Below, piece after piece: positions 9,560 through 19,620 of a DNA stretch of 64,000 nucleotides. This DNA comes from Ligula intestinalis (taxonomy: Eukaryota; Platyhelminthes; Cestoda; Diphyllobothriidea; Diphyllobothriidae). The notes beneath the pieces were generated by a model. It saw only the letters and a list, made by a program, of their open reading frames with translations, had not been told where the DNA came from and made no database searches. The stretch covers positions 71,814,317 through 71,878,316 of the forward strand of contig JAYGXS010000004.1 of the NCBI GenBank assembly GCA_036362985.1. Direction: 5' to 3'. Each line of letters begins with the position of its first letter. Positions within the stretch are counted from its first letter, which is position 1. The position numbers and the translations under genes are program-made.

Positions 9560-11410
9560 GGCTAACCGCGTTATATTCGCGAGCTGCAATCAGTTGAGAA
9601 TGAAGAGAATGCCGAGTACTGTAGCCGGTTCTTTGCCTCGGTATTCACTAGGGAAACCGAGCTTCATTTTGATAATGCCAAGAGTGCTGTTGTAAACGCC
9701 GGTCCAGCAATTCATTCTCTATTATTTCCAACATCTGTAGTTGAGAGAGAGCTGCAAGGCCTCAAAGAAGGAAAGTCATCCGGTCCAGACAATATACCAG
9801 CCAAGTTCTTGAAAGAATTGGCAAGCGAACTCTCAGATCCCCTAGCACATATCTTTCGTTCTTCATTTTAACTAGGAAAACTGCCATCCGAATGGAAATG
9901 ACAAATATTTACCCGATATAGAAGGGTGGAGCCCACACGAAGGTCAACAATAACCGGCCCGTCAGCTTACTTGCATTCGCTGTAAGGTGATGGAAACGAT
10001 GATTAATAAGACGACAATGATGTTTTTGGAGGAGAACAACCTACTGTCAGGGCTCCAACACGGCTTCAGAAAGAACCATTCTTGCCTTTCCAGCCTTCTA
10101 CCGAGCAGTGGACTCGCGCACTGGATGAAGATTTTAAGGTTAACGTCATCCATACGGACTTCAAGAAGGCGTTTGGCAGTGTCCCACTTCAGCATTTAAT
10201 GTATAAATTGTCCGAAATCGGCATAAGAGGAAACCTGCTGGCATGGATCACAGATTTTCTTACAGGGCGATTGCAAACGGTGTGCATCTGTGACTCGAAT
10301 TCAACCCCTTCGTCTGTGCTGAGTGGCGTCCCCCAAGACTCTGTCTTAGGGCCACTGCTCTTTCTTATCTATATCAACGACTGTGTCAACGACTTAGGTT
10401 GCAGAGCTATCAGTTTTGCTTACGACGTCAAACTCTGGAGCGCCATCAGGTTTGACGCCGATAGGAAAGCGCTTCAAGAGACTCTCAATCGACATAGCTC
10501 CTGGTCTGCTCGTTGGCTCTTAAACTTCAACATTAGTAAGTGTGTGTTTTTAAGACTCCGTACTAGAAGTACTAATGAGGAGAAGGGCTCCTTCCAATAC
10601 CTTCTTGATGGGCACCTGCTTTCAAATGTGAACAAACAAAGGGATCTCGGTGTTCTAATAAATTCCTCACTTAAACCATCTACTTAGCGTGTAAAGGCAG
10701 CTAAACGCGCGACACAGGTGCTGTTTGCGATTAGGTGGGGATTCGTCAACATCGAAAAGGAGCTCTTCAGGAAAACCTATGGAGCATTTGTTTGGTCCCA
10801 CTTAGAGTTTGCTGTCCAGGCCTGGCGTCCGTGGTTCAAAAATGATTACCCGTACCTGAAACGAGTGCAGGCGAGGGCTACGAAGATGATCAAGAATCTT
10901 GGTCAACTGCCTCATGAAGATAAATGGACCGAACTTGATCTTTTCCTTCTCAATTATAGGCAACTTCGCGGGGACCTCAAACCAACCTACTTTATTGTTA
11001 GAGGCCGAGAGTGTGCCCTAGAATTTGATGATTTCTTCGAATTGGCTCGGACCGATCATCTGCGGGGTCATCCCGTTAAAATACAGAGCAAACCGGCCCA
11101 TATCGACGTTCGACGGAACGCCTTCTCTCAGAGGGTCATTGGAGCGTGGAACGGCTTCCCTGAGTAAGTGGTCCTCTCAGATACTGTTGAAATTTTTAAA
11201 CACAAACTTGATTCTCATTTGCTGAGAAATTGTGGCAGATATAATGAACAAAGTGTCAGTAGCAGCACTTTGCAACTGGCTCACACTTATCGCTGATGTT
11301 AAGCCTACATTTGTATTATGTACTATTGTTACGGCGGACCTATTTTGCGATTTGTGGTTATGAATAGGGAGCTCAAGGGCGAAAACCTTCTTCCCTTAAT
11401 AAAGTGACTT
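9560..11410 (+). mobile_element. CR1-clade LINE, 5'-truncated, distinct subfamily
   Basis: RT-bearing fragment with a different sequence from the two elements above but the same motif order. It starts in the segment before RT (ENAEYCSRFFASVFTRE, ~9600) and ends in AGGGAGCTCAAGG ... CTTAATAAAGTGACTTG at ~11410, the same type of 3' ending as the other copies. A second LINE-like tail follows at 11450-11506, suggesting nested or adjacent insertions. Confidence 0.8.
9580..11240 (+). pseudogene. CR1-type reverse transcriptase with mutated catalytic box
   Basis: Reads SSGPDNIPAKFLKELASEL (~9778), a damaged stretch to ~9980, LQHGFRKNHSCLS (~10050), a frameshift near 10090, then a long open stretch 10082-10687: VIHTDFKKAFGSVPLQHL, VLSGVPQDSVLGPLLFLIYI, FAYDVKLW, and NKQRDLGVLINSSLKPS. 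The catalytic box is FAYD where family members have FADD, so the first catalytic Asp is replaced by Tyr. A TAG at 10685-10687 interrupts the frame, which then resumes (10718-11167) with FVWSHLEFAVQAWRPW, RVQARATKMI, YRQLRGDLK and FSQRVIGAWNGFPE. It is inactive, but has fewer disruptions after 10082 than the other LINE copies. Confidence 0.85.
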
Positions 11411-11457
11411 GAGAAGAAGAAGACTTGATCGCTGGGATCGAGTATTCTTCTTCTCAA
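11409..11457 (+). repeat. 49-nt stem-loop at a LINE 3' junction
   Basis: The arms 11409-11430 and 11436-11457 pair over about 21 of 22 positions around the loop GCTGG. The outer 13 pairs are perfect (TTGAGAAGAAGAA with TTCTTCTTCTCAA). It begins exactly at the pentamer-type tail of the CR1 copy and is followed by another tail-like segment ending TGACTTGACTTAG at ~11506. Confidence 0.8.
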
Positions 11458-12292
11458 TTGCTTCCTGGGACACGGATGTTCGCTTGTATTGGCAAAGTGA
11501 CTTGACTTAGTTAGTTCGCAGTGCAAACTCATTTGCACGTCGTTTCCTTTTTTTCTGACGCTCATTTTTGAGGACAACAATTAATAAATCAGCCAGTGGT
11601 TCTGTGTACATTTAATTTGAGCAGACCGTACATTTACTAAAAAGATTAAGAAAATCTATAACGCTAACGTTATCTGCAGTGGTGCCATTGTCATTGCCTT
11701 GCTGACGTTATATTCGCTAAAGTTCAAAGGCTAACCTATCTTCTGGAGAATATTCTGCAATTTGAAACACATGCATGACCTGACAGGATCTATCTGTAAA
11801 TCGCTTTATAAATTCTGCCTATCCCCCTTACATATACTGAATTATACTAAATTCTTAACTGGTACGTTGCTGACAAGGATTTCCTTATTCAAATCGTAAA
11901 CACTCTCCAATAGTTGCACACCTACGTTTAAAATAATCTTCAGAATATCCTGCGGATACTTCAAGCATAAATGCCCAGTCCGCTTATTTCAAAGCTGCAA
12001 TCATCTGTTTCCACCACTCTTAATTAACGCGGTCGCCGCAAAGAAGGTCTGGCTGTGGGTTCAAGTGACAGGAAAATGAGTAATTGAGTAAAGACGAAGG
12101 AGCAAAAACCTTCGTCAAACAGTTATGCCTGCCGATCAATTTAATTATGATTCATTTGGTAAAGTGGTTTGTAAACGCACCCAGGGGTGCTGAAAACGGA
12201 TTAATAATCCATCAGCAATAATCTCTAAAGGAGACTGTGTGTAGACTGACCCTTAAGAACGCATTGTTTGGGTTCACCATTATCTACAGTCA
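11458..12292. other. LINE tail remnant followed by unassigned sequence
   Basis: 11450-11506 resembles a LINE 3' end (TTGGCAAAGTGACTTGACTT). From 11507 to 12292 no coding region, RNA or repeat was recognised. It is AT-rich with short open frames only. Confidence 0.45.
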
Positions 12293-13403
12293 AGTGAAGT
12301 CAAGTCAATTAAGATAAATAAAGGCAAACACATTTGCACTCCCTATTGGTGCACAGTATTTAAGAAATGCATAGGCAAAGTCGAGCATTTCAAAAAAGAT
12401 CGTTTGCATAATTGTAGGCGACTACTCACCTGTTCCATGTACTATAATCAGATGGAGTGATATCAATTAACACGAGCGAGCAGGTGTAAATGAGCAAAAA
12501 AGAGCTGATAGTTAAAACACTCCTCAGGCATGTCTCAGAATTCAAAAAATAGAAAGAAATTTGTAATTTTTAGGAGAAAACCTGTCGCTCTTGGGAGGAA
12601 ATTATATGGAAAATAGGGTGGCATGCTGTTGTAATGTTGGCGGCAAGAAAGGGGGTCCACCGCGATTTATATCTTGATTGGAGTTATAAGACGAGGAGGA
12701 GACTGTAGAATCACGGGAACATCCCGAAGAACCGGAGCTGCGACGACGATTCACCCTTGCCAATTTCCGAGGCCGTCATTAACGCGACGAAAGCAGGAGA
12801 AGCCGCCACGATCGTAATTATCCGCTAATGGTCGAGATAAGTGAGCTGCATGCATATGGATTATTTTAGTGCACAGAATAATATCATAATTAAATATTAC
12901 TCAAACGCAGCAGTAATGCTATAATAAAAATAATATTTCTTCGTTTACACTAAGACTACAGCGGACAATTGGTGTTAGAGTAAGCATTAGTATAGGAGTC
13001 TGGCTTATTCTTAAAGGCTTCAACGGAAGCGAACAACATCCAGGGGAAGAGCATTCCAAGCTTAAACCACTCTATTACAAAAGAAGAGCGTTCGTGTGTG
13101 TAGTCAGGCCCCCTTTACTTGTAATTTGAATAGATGCCCCCTTAATTTCGCATTTGTTGCTAACTCGAAGAACTCGCCAGATAGTAGACAGCAGTCCTGA
13201 TCGCGCATTGCACGACATGTTTATATCAGATCACTGGGTAGCTACCTGTAACTTAAAGGAAAGAGGTCGTAGTTAGCTAAACGTGTTTCATAGGGGAATG
13301 ATTCCTGTCTGGTCAAAAGCTTAGATGCACGCCTTTGTATCTTCCCGAGGAAACTGAGGTCCTTCACGGTCCAGGGTTTCCATGCTTGGATATCGAACTC
13401 TAG

Positions 13404-14420
13404 TTAAGGTCGTACACATTTTCCAAAGACCTTAGCGAAGCAGTCTCTATCAAAGGTACAGAAAGCCTGTTTGACAAGGTACGGAACGGATATCGCAGAA
13501 TTAGCCACTTTTGTGCAATGAAGCGAGGGCTTAAGTGATGTCGTGATACCCAATCCTAAACCTTTCTGCGCGTCCACGTCTTGCAGTTGGATGCCATTTA
13601 GGTTGTAAACCATTGGATACTGAGAGCTAGGTCGGCCCACTCGTAGGATACTGCACTTTTTCTCATTTAACGGCAAAAGCCAGCCATTAGACAAAGTTTG
13701 AAGACGGTTTAGGTTTAACTGTAAACGCTCTTCGTCTGATATATTTCTAATGACTTCCCATATCTTAATGTGGTCGGCAAACATAGCCACGTCACAATCC
13801 AGTTCACGGACACTGTCGTTGATGTAAATAATGAACAGTATAGGGCCAAGGACAGAGCCTTGGGTAACACCGCTCTCGACAGCAACCTCTTCCGACAGCT
13901 GGTCACTGATATGAACAGTTTGAGAGCGGCCTAAGAGGAAGCCTCGAATCCACTTCAGCAGAGTTTCTCTAACACCTAGTTGGCTGATCTTGTGCAAAAG
14001 TCTTTGATGTGGGACACTGTCGAATGCCTTCTTGAAGTCAATATATATTACTTGGAGCGGATTTCCTTCATCAATTGCCCAGTTCTAACGTTCCAAGCAA
14101 TAGAGCCAGTTCGTCGCACAGGACCTGCCTCCATGGACTCCGTGCTGCGCATCCGATAGTAGGTTATACTGCTCTAGGAAACACATCAGCTCTTACCTTA
14201 CTAATTGTTCCCTGATTTAGCAACAGATCGAGGTAAGACAGATTGGTCAATAATTGTCTGCGGAAACCTTATTTCCGTCTTTATAGAACGGTGTGATCCG
14301 TGCAGATTTCCAAACGGCGGGTAAAGAACCAGCATTAAACGAGTTACTGAAAAACGTGAAAAGTGGTTAAGCTAGCTCCTCAGCAAGTTCTTTCAGTAAT
14401 TTGGGCGGAATACCATCGGG
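13404..14420 (-). pseudogene. CR1-type reverse transcriptase with FADH box
   Basis: From 14420 to ~14000 the N-terminal RT region is broken by stops, but DFKKAFDSVPHQRLL can be read near 14035-13990. The clean stretch 13997-13404 holds ISQLGVRETLLKWIRGFLLG, VESGVTQGSVLGPILFIIYI, FADHIKIW and AQKGLGLGITTSLKPSLHC. The second Asp of the FADD catalytic pair is His, so polymerase activity is lost. C-terminal sequence downstream (13400-13025) is recognisable but broken, e.g. a WNALP-like motif near 13045. Confidence 0.85.
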
Positions 14421-14455
14421 ATCAGACGATTTTGAGCCATCTGGTGTTACAATTC

Positions 14456-14785
14456 CTAACGAACAGTCACTTCTGCGAAAGGTACATAATCGATCTTTGG
14501 ACCATCGCCTGAGCTACAATTTGGAGGGCTGAATCCGCTTTCAACCGTAAAGATCGATTTAAAAAATTGTGAGAAATGCTTAGCTTTTGTTCCATCCTCA
14601 GAACTTTCTGTTTCGTCGTTTGCTTTCAGCAGAGGGACTGGGTCCCGATAACGCGTGGTCTTTTTTAAGTAGCCATAGAAAAACTTAGGATTTGTAACTG
14701 CCCAAATCAGTAAATGTTTTTTAAAAATCTTCACGTTTTCTTTAGATAAGGCGTTTAACGAGGTCCCTCTGCACTTTGTATGCAT
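14456..14785 (-). pseudogene. CR1-type pre-RT segment
   Basis: Open frame of ~110 codons with the CR1 signature NPKFFYGYLKKTTRYRDPVP followed by ETESSEDGTKAKHFSQFFKS and IFTVESGF. In complete CR1 proteins this segment links endonuclease and RT. It ends by a frame change just before the RT-start region (14455-14400), where PDGIPPKLLKEL-like sequence can be read. The frame lacks an independent start and is part of the larger LINE polyprotein. Confidence 0.8.
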
Positions 14786-15080
14786 TTATCCATAGCGGTT
14801 TTCTGTCTGCGAGAGATTTCCTCCACAGCCTCCGCTTTTTATTAACCTCCTTCTTTACCACTTGATTCAGCCACTGGGATCTGATGTTGATTTGCTTCCG
14901 TGAAATCGGACATCGCTTTCTGACGACAGTATGTAATAATTAACTGAAGCATTCCCAATTATCGACTTTATTTCCGGAAAAAGCAGACTTCCATTTAATT
15001 TTGTTAATGTCGGCCTTCATCTGACCAAAGTTAACACGCCAAATATTCCTTCTAACCGTGGTGGGTTGGTCAGGTACCAA

Positions 15081-15690
15081 AAACATTTAACCCTAAAATA
15101 TGACGCAGCATAGACATTATGTTTTAGTTAGCCAAAAGTGTGCCACTATGTAACCTATTTTGGTGCATAACCGATTACCAAACCAAGCACACACTGTTTC
15201 GCTCGAAAGGAGGAAGTGGGCGGCAGTCAAAAAAAACTTTTCGGAAGAATTTACAAACACGCTATCTTCAGTCAGACAGGTGCATATAGCTTCTGAATCC
15301 AAGACGGTGGACCCCTTTCACTGTCGACTGGCAATTCTTGGGAAGGAAAAGAAATTTGATAAGGCAGACACATTGCAAAGATAAAAAATAGTTACGAATG
15401 AAAAGAAGTAAATACTTCATATATAGTAACACATCCATAAGGTAGATAACATGTCCTGTATGAGCGGTAATGTTATAACTTTACTTGGCGATTAAATGCC
15501 AACTTCGTTGGCACTTACGCCTTCGATGAAGGCGTTTCGTTTCATGTGACCAGAATCAAAGCCGAATTAGTGTATATCCCTATGTCTCTAGCATTATCGG
15601 CCGCTTTTTTGATCATGTTACCCTCGCTTTTTTCCACCCACCTGGTGGTTAATGGAAAATTTTCGGCTAAAACCCTTTTGTTTTATATAA
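15081..15690. other. Unassigned sequence with paired small hairpins
   Basis: No gene recognised. Two adjacent perfect hairpins, each a 7-bp stem with a 3-nt loop, occur at 15497-15513 (TGCCAAC/GTTGGCA) and 15518-15534 (CGCCTTC/GAAGGCG). The open frame 15546-15776 is not conserved and partly lies in the inverted arm of the neighbouring PLE. Confidence 0.5.
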
Positions 15691-16299
15691 ATATAGCAAT
15701 AGCAGCACAACGATTTATTGGATCCATATCATTTCGAGAGTGCTCGTCAGTTGCCGCCTCTCATTACTTAGCATGAATCACAGCAGAGAAGATACACAAT
15801 GAATTCATACAGAAAAATCGATATAAACACAAGTTCATAAGAAGTGGCCAAGTGGCTAATCAATAACATGAGAAGTTCAAACGATATTGTCAGCAAAAAT
15901 AACAGGGAAGAAACACCTCAGGTAACAACTTGGGAGGAAAGATGTTTAAACAAGGAGCCAATGTTACCAAGGCAAAGTTAGGTTCACTACATGCTCCAAC
16001 TGTTTACATAGGTCGAGTTTGATCCGCCATAAGTAGGCTGCCTCCAGGTAGCGTAAAGTGCGAGTTGTTCATGCTCGAACAAGTACTCGGAAGGACGTTT
16101 TGGGGTCAAAAGAATGGCCCGAGTCCACCAGATGTTCAGTAATTGATGACTGGGGAATTCTGTTTTCTTGTTTCATTAGCCAGCTTGGTAAATGTTCCAT
16201 AGCTCTGGTGGCCAATTGCCTCTGCGTTCGCCCTATGTACTTGCATCCGCAAGTACATGTAAATTCATAAATGCAGTTTGAAGTGGCGTGCATTAGCAT
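15690..16299 (-). repeat. Left inverted arm of the PLE
   Basis: Reverse complement of 17765-18345 over roughly 580-600 bp with scattered substitutions and small gaps. The match weakens left of ~15690. It contains a hammerhead-like box pair on the minus strand (CTGACGAGCACTCTCGAAA at 15734-15752) and the GIY-YIG remnant 16069-16299. Confidence 0.9.
16069..16299 (-). pseudogene. GIY-YIG endonuclease C-terminal part (inverted arm copy)
   Basis: About 76 codons without a stop: NCIYEFTCTCGCKYIGRTQR (GIY-YIG core with YIG and Arg), ATRAMEHLPSWL, SSITEHLVDSGHSFD and KTSFRVLVRA. It matches the 3' end of the main plus-strand copy but keeps a 20-bp stretch (the AMEH region) that copy has lost. It therefore records the undamaged sequence of the domain. 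The domain would cut target DNA for Penelope insertion. It is truncated at 16299, with no RT on this strand. Confidence 0.9.
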
Positions 16300-16331
16300 G
16301 GCATCCTAGATAAAATTATGATTTAGGTTGG

Positions 16332-17903
16332 ATGAAAGCAAAATTCATGGACATCGCACACCAATACCGTAAAGCCCCAATAACACAACGCTCTCAAATA
16401 ACTAAAAAACATGCAATTGCTTTATCCGCATTAAAAAGGCACAAGGAAATAGTTATTTCCAAACCTGACAAAGGTCATGGTGTGGTTATCCTCAATTGCA
16501 ATGATTAAGTGGAGAAAATGGAAGCCATTTTAAAAGATTCCAGTAAATGTCGTCTAGAAGTAGAAGGTAAAAGTGAAACCAAGGCATTGGAAGACTCCGC
16601 CTGGGAAAAGATCAAGCTTCTGTTAGATAATAATCTAATGGATTCCGAAACAGCTCTGTCCCTAAAACCCGGGGGTTCATATATCCCACGACTATATGGT
16701 TTACCAAAAAAACATAAAAAGGATATTCCTTTACGGCCAATTCTATCCATGTCGAACTCACCATTTTATAGACTAGCACAATGGCTTGTGAAAGAATTAG
16801 AGCCAATTCGCAAAAGGTTTTATTCTTACACATTAAAAGATAGTTTCCATTTTGTCGACGAAATAAGACACCAAAATATTTCCGACAAACACATGATATC
16901 CTTGGACGTTGAGTCATTATTTACCAACTTTCCCTTGGAAGAAACGATAGATATTATTTGCACTTATTCCTCGGATACCCGTCTGGCCCCTGAAATATTA
17001 CGGAACTTACTACAAGTATGCACAAAGAATGTCCAATTCCTATTCAATGGACAATTATACCGACAAACTGATGGAGTCGCGATGGGAAGCCCACTAGGAC
17101 CTACGTTTGCTGACATATGAATGGGCCATTTAGAAGATAAAGTGTCTGCCAAATTGAATAATGACACGTTATACAGACGATATGTAGATGATATATTTGC
17201 GATTGTGGACAATCCAAGGGAAGCCGAAGGATTATTGTCTACAATGAACAGTCTGGGTCCTAAGATAACATGTAGCTTAGAACAGGCACGAGATAACCAT
17301 CTTTCCTTTCTCGACGTTAACTTATCCAGCCAGAAAGATGGTTTTATTACACGGACGGTCTTCCATAAAAACACCTGGAAAGGACAGTATTTACATTATC
17401 TGAGTTTTGTTCCCATTCAATGGAAACGTAACTTGGTAAATACTCTTTTCCAGAGGACCTGAATGATCTGTTCTACGGATATATTGAATAATGAATTAAC
17501 CAACCTTAAGCGCACCCTTATTAAGCAAGGATATTCAAGTCAATGTATAGACAAATACAGTAAACCTCTAAGACATAAATTGACTCAGCAATTAGCATCA
17601 AAAAAGCCCGTCTTCATTTCCTTACCAATTAAGGGCGATAACCTACTAAACACCATCAAAAGACGCCTTCTCAATGCCATTGAAAGGACGAACTATGCTG
17701 CTGATCTAATAAGTTACAATGCGGCGAGGCCTTTACCAGTTCCCCATGCGAAGGATGCCATGCCGTTGCACGCCACTTCAAACTGCATTTATGAATGTAC
17801 ATATATTTGCGGATGCAAGTACAAAGGGCGAACGCAGGGACAATTGGCAACCAAGCTGGCTAATGAAACAAGAAAACAGAATTCCCCGGTCATCAATTAC
17901 TGA
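16332..17903 (+). pseudogene. Penelope-like reverse transcriptase / GIY-YIG endonuclease
   Basis: One reading frame from ATG 16332 to 17903, broken by only three in-frame stops: TAA at 16506, TGA at 17118 and TGA at 17460. RT motifs: VISKPDKGHGVVIL (~16453), IPRLYGLPKKHKKDIPLRPI (~16683), ISLDVESLFTNFPLEET (~16897), TDGVAMGSPLGPTFADI (~17068), YRRYVDDIFAI (~17174, catalytic YVDD), HLSFLDVNL (~17298), and FHKNTWKGQYLHYLSFVPIQ. An endonuclease linker (KPVFISLPIKGDNLL) and the GIY-YIG core (YICGCKYKGRTQ) follow. A 20-bp deletion near 17850, seen against the inverted arm copy, shifts the frame so the rest of the endonuclease (to ~17970) is read in the next frame. The YIG motif reads YKG. RT catalytic residues appear intact, so decay is fairly recent. 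Confidence 0.92.
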
Positions 17904-18345
17904 ACATCTGTTGGACTCGGGCCATTCGGTTGACCACAAAACGTCCTTCCGAGTACTCGTTCGAGCATGAACAACTCGCACTTTACGCTACCTGGAGGCA
18001 GCCTACTTATGGCGGGTCAAACTCGACCTATGAAAGCAGTTGGAGCATGAAGTGAACCTTACTTTGCCTTGGTAACATTGGCTCCCTCTTTATACATTTT
18101 TCCTCCCAAGTTGTCACCTGAGGTGTTTCTTCCCTGTTATTTTTGCTGACCATAGCGTTTGAACTTCTCGTGTTATTGATTAGCCACTTGGCCACTTCTT
18201 ATGAACTTGTGTTTATATCGATTTTTCTGTATGAATTCATTGTTTATCTTCTCTGTTGTGATTCATGTTAAGTAATGAGAGGCAGCAACTGACAAGCGCT
18301 CCCGAAATGATATGGATCCAATAAACCATTTTGCTGCTTTTGCCA
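17765..18345 (+). repeat. Right inverted arm of the PLE (endonuclease end and 3' region)
   Basis: Complement of 15690-16299. Includes the end of the GIY-YIG domain (to ~17970), the motif CTGGAGGCAGCCTACTTATG (17991-18010, also recognisable at 45500-45560 and 46250-46290), the hammerhead-like pair CTGACAAGCGCTCCCGAAA (18289-18307), and GATATGGATCCAATAAA. Confidence 0.9.
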
Positions 18346-18660
18346 TATTTAAATTTGCACCAGTGAAACGTCACTTTTGTATTAGTTAATTTTCATCTCG
18401 TCGTGTATTCGCTACGATTGATTTGTGGGCTTTGGACATTCTCGTTGATTAAACTTGACGCTGTAGCAACGGTGGAAAACCAACCTACCGGGATCCTTTT
18501 AACATCTAACTTTTTTCGCAGCATAAACTGTTCTAGTGGCTACTTTCACAATGTAAGTAGATAGTCATATGTATGTTTGCATTTCGGTACCACACAGCCC
18601 CTGTCTGTGTGAATGCTATAAATCGCCAATACAAACGAACACGCGTGTCTCAGGAAATAT
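18346..18660. other. Unassigned spacer between PLE copies
   Basis: Nothing recognised, apart from a possible diverged extension of the right inverted arm at its left edge. Confidence 0.4.
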
Positions 18661-18707
18661 TTGAGAAAAAGACGACTAGATCTATGAGACAATATGTTTA
18701 CCCGCCT

Positions 18708-18741
18708 GACGTTTCAACATTCGCCGCGGAATCATTATCAG
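18708..18741 (-). ncRNA. Hammerhead-ribozyme-like core (PLE terminus)
   Basis: Minus strand: CTGATAA (consensus CTGANGA, so one core base is changed), a stem II with ATTC/GAAT, then GAAACGTC and GCGGGTAAACATATTG. It shares the post-core sequence with the motif at 20745-20778. Probably inactive because of the core change. Confidence 0.55.
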
Positions 18742-18889
18742 AGACGTAATCACAGAACAGCAGTAGATACAGGAAGATTGTGCCCAGGAGTCTGCCGTAA
18801 AATATAAACGTGCAAAACAATCGATTAAAGCTTGGAGCGTGCGCTTATTCGTTGCGTCAGCAAGAACCATCTGGCCTATGATGATGTGG

Positions 18890-19440
18890 TCGCAGCAGCG
18901 TCTTCCTAGGCATCCAGTTTACAAGGGAGGAGGAAGTGAACAACCAGTTGGCATTCCTTGATGTCCTCGTCTGTCGCAAAGATTGTGGTGGCCTAAGGAC
19001 TAAAGTATTTAGGAAAGCGACAACCTTGATGCTAGTATTGACTTTCAACAGCAACCTCACAGAGAGTCACAAACGCAGTTGCCTAAGGACGCTATGTTGG
19101 CGTATTAGGATGCACTGCAGCGAACCAGAAGGTAAAGTTGACTAGGTACAATTCCTTCGACAGGTGTTCGCAGAAAATGGATACCCGCGCAACTTCGTCA
19201 ACCGGTCATTGCGCAAACGTGATAACTAACAAAGACGCACCGAGCCTAAAATGTGGCGAGCGATCCTGCACGTTAAAAACGTCTCGGAAGCTGTCGGAGG
19301 CACTCTGTAGTTGGGCGGAGAGAGATAAACAGGGCCGACAGCCAGTAGCCGCGAGCAAAGAGGGTGAAAACTCTCAAGAGTCACAAATTGAGTTGACATA
19401 GCTCACGAAGGCACGAGCAATTCAAACAGCCAAGAAAATC
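18890..19440 (+). pseudogene. Penelope-like RT C-terminal remnant
   Basis: NNQLAFLDVLVCR (18939-18977) is the PLE motif that follows the catalytic box, then TKVFRKAT, LTFNSNLTESHKRSC and LRTLCWR (to ~19100). After a frame change, VFAENGYPRNFVNRS can be read near 19165-19210, a typical PLE segment between RT and endonuclease. Frameshifts and stops interrupt it repeatedly. The catalytic YVDD region upstream is missing. It belongs to a different PLE family from the element at 15690-18345. Confidence 0.8.
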
Positions 19441-19519
19441 GATCGGCGCAATCGACTGACGCATGGGCGAATGGACGTTCACATCTTTCTGACGCACACA
19501 TGAATACACACACCTTGCT

Positions 19520-19553
19520 CTGACGATGAAAGCGAGCGAGCTTTTGAAACGTC
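19520..19553 (+). ncRNA. Hammerhead-ribozyme-like core (PLE terminus)
   Basis: CTGACGA, stem II AAAGC (19529-19533) with GCTTT (19540-19544) around loop GAGCGA, then GAAAC and GTC. All core boxes are intact. Stem II differs in sequence from 20745-20778 but still pairs, which supports a conserved structure. ACGT between GAAA and the cleavage triplet is self-complementary, as in minimal hammerheads that act as dimers. Confidence 0.65.
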
Positions 19554-19620
19554 AGCCTGAATATACTTTGGTCTCAGAAATCGTCTCCTCTTCTTCCTCA
19601 TCCGGGGATGATGTAAGGAA

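Larger units (their letters stand above)
12293..15080 (-). mobile_element. CR1-clade LINE, 5'-truncated, third subfamily
   Basis: The minus strand carries a linker (14820-15060, degraded), the pre-RT segment (14785-14456), RT (about 14420-13400), a degraded C-terminal region (13400-13025) and a 3' untranslated region ending at ~12293 with TTTGCC-TTTATTTATCTTAATTGACTTGAC. The tail type matches the other CR1 copies, but the protein sequence differs enough to be its own subfamily. Confidence 0.8.
15690..18345 (+). mobile_element. Penelope-like element flanked by ~0.6 kb inverted arms
   Basis: The main copy runs plus from about 16310 to 18345 with RT, GIY-YIG endonuclease and 3' region. The left flank (15690-16299) is an inverted copy of the element's own 3' part, from the GIY-YIG domain through the 3' end. 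So the two copies are head-to-head, and the 3' ends face outward at both borders. Arm landmarks: TTTATTGGATCCATATCATT at 15714 and its complement ending at ~18325. Inverted partial copies at the 5' side are a known arrangement for Penelope elements. No LTR-retrotransposon features such as gag or integrase are present. Confidence 0.9.
18690..19560 (+). mobile_element. Penelope-like element fragment with hammerhead-like cores at both ends
   Basis: A plus-strand RT C-terminal remnant (18890-19440) sits between a minus-strand hammerhead-like core at 18708-18741 and a plus-strand one at 19520-19553. The two terminal motifs point outward, the same inverted logic as the neighbouring 15690-18345 element, but the sequence family is different. 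PLE terminal repeats are known to carry minimal hammerhead ribozymes. Confidence 0.75.

Noticed and set aside
17118..17462. In-frame TGA codons in the PLE RT as recoded sense codons
   Set aside because: A TAA and a 20-bp deletion also interrupt the frame, and other elements here are decayed by ordinary mutation; simple pseudogenisation is enough.
15690..18345. LTR retrotransposon or DNA transposon with long terminal inverted repeats
   Set aside because: RT motifs with YVDD and a C-terminal GIY-YIG nuclease are diagnostic of Penelope-like elements; no integrase, protease, gag or transposase.
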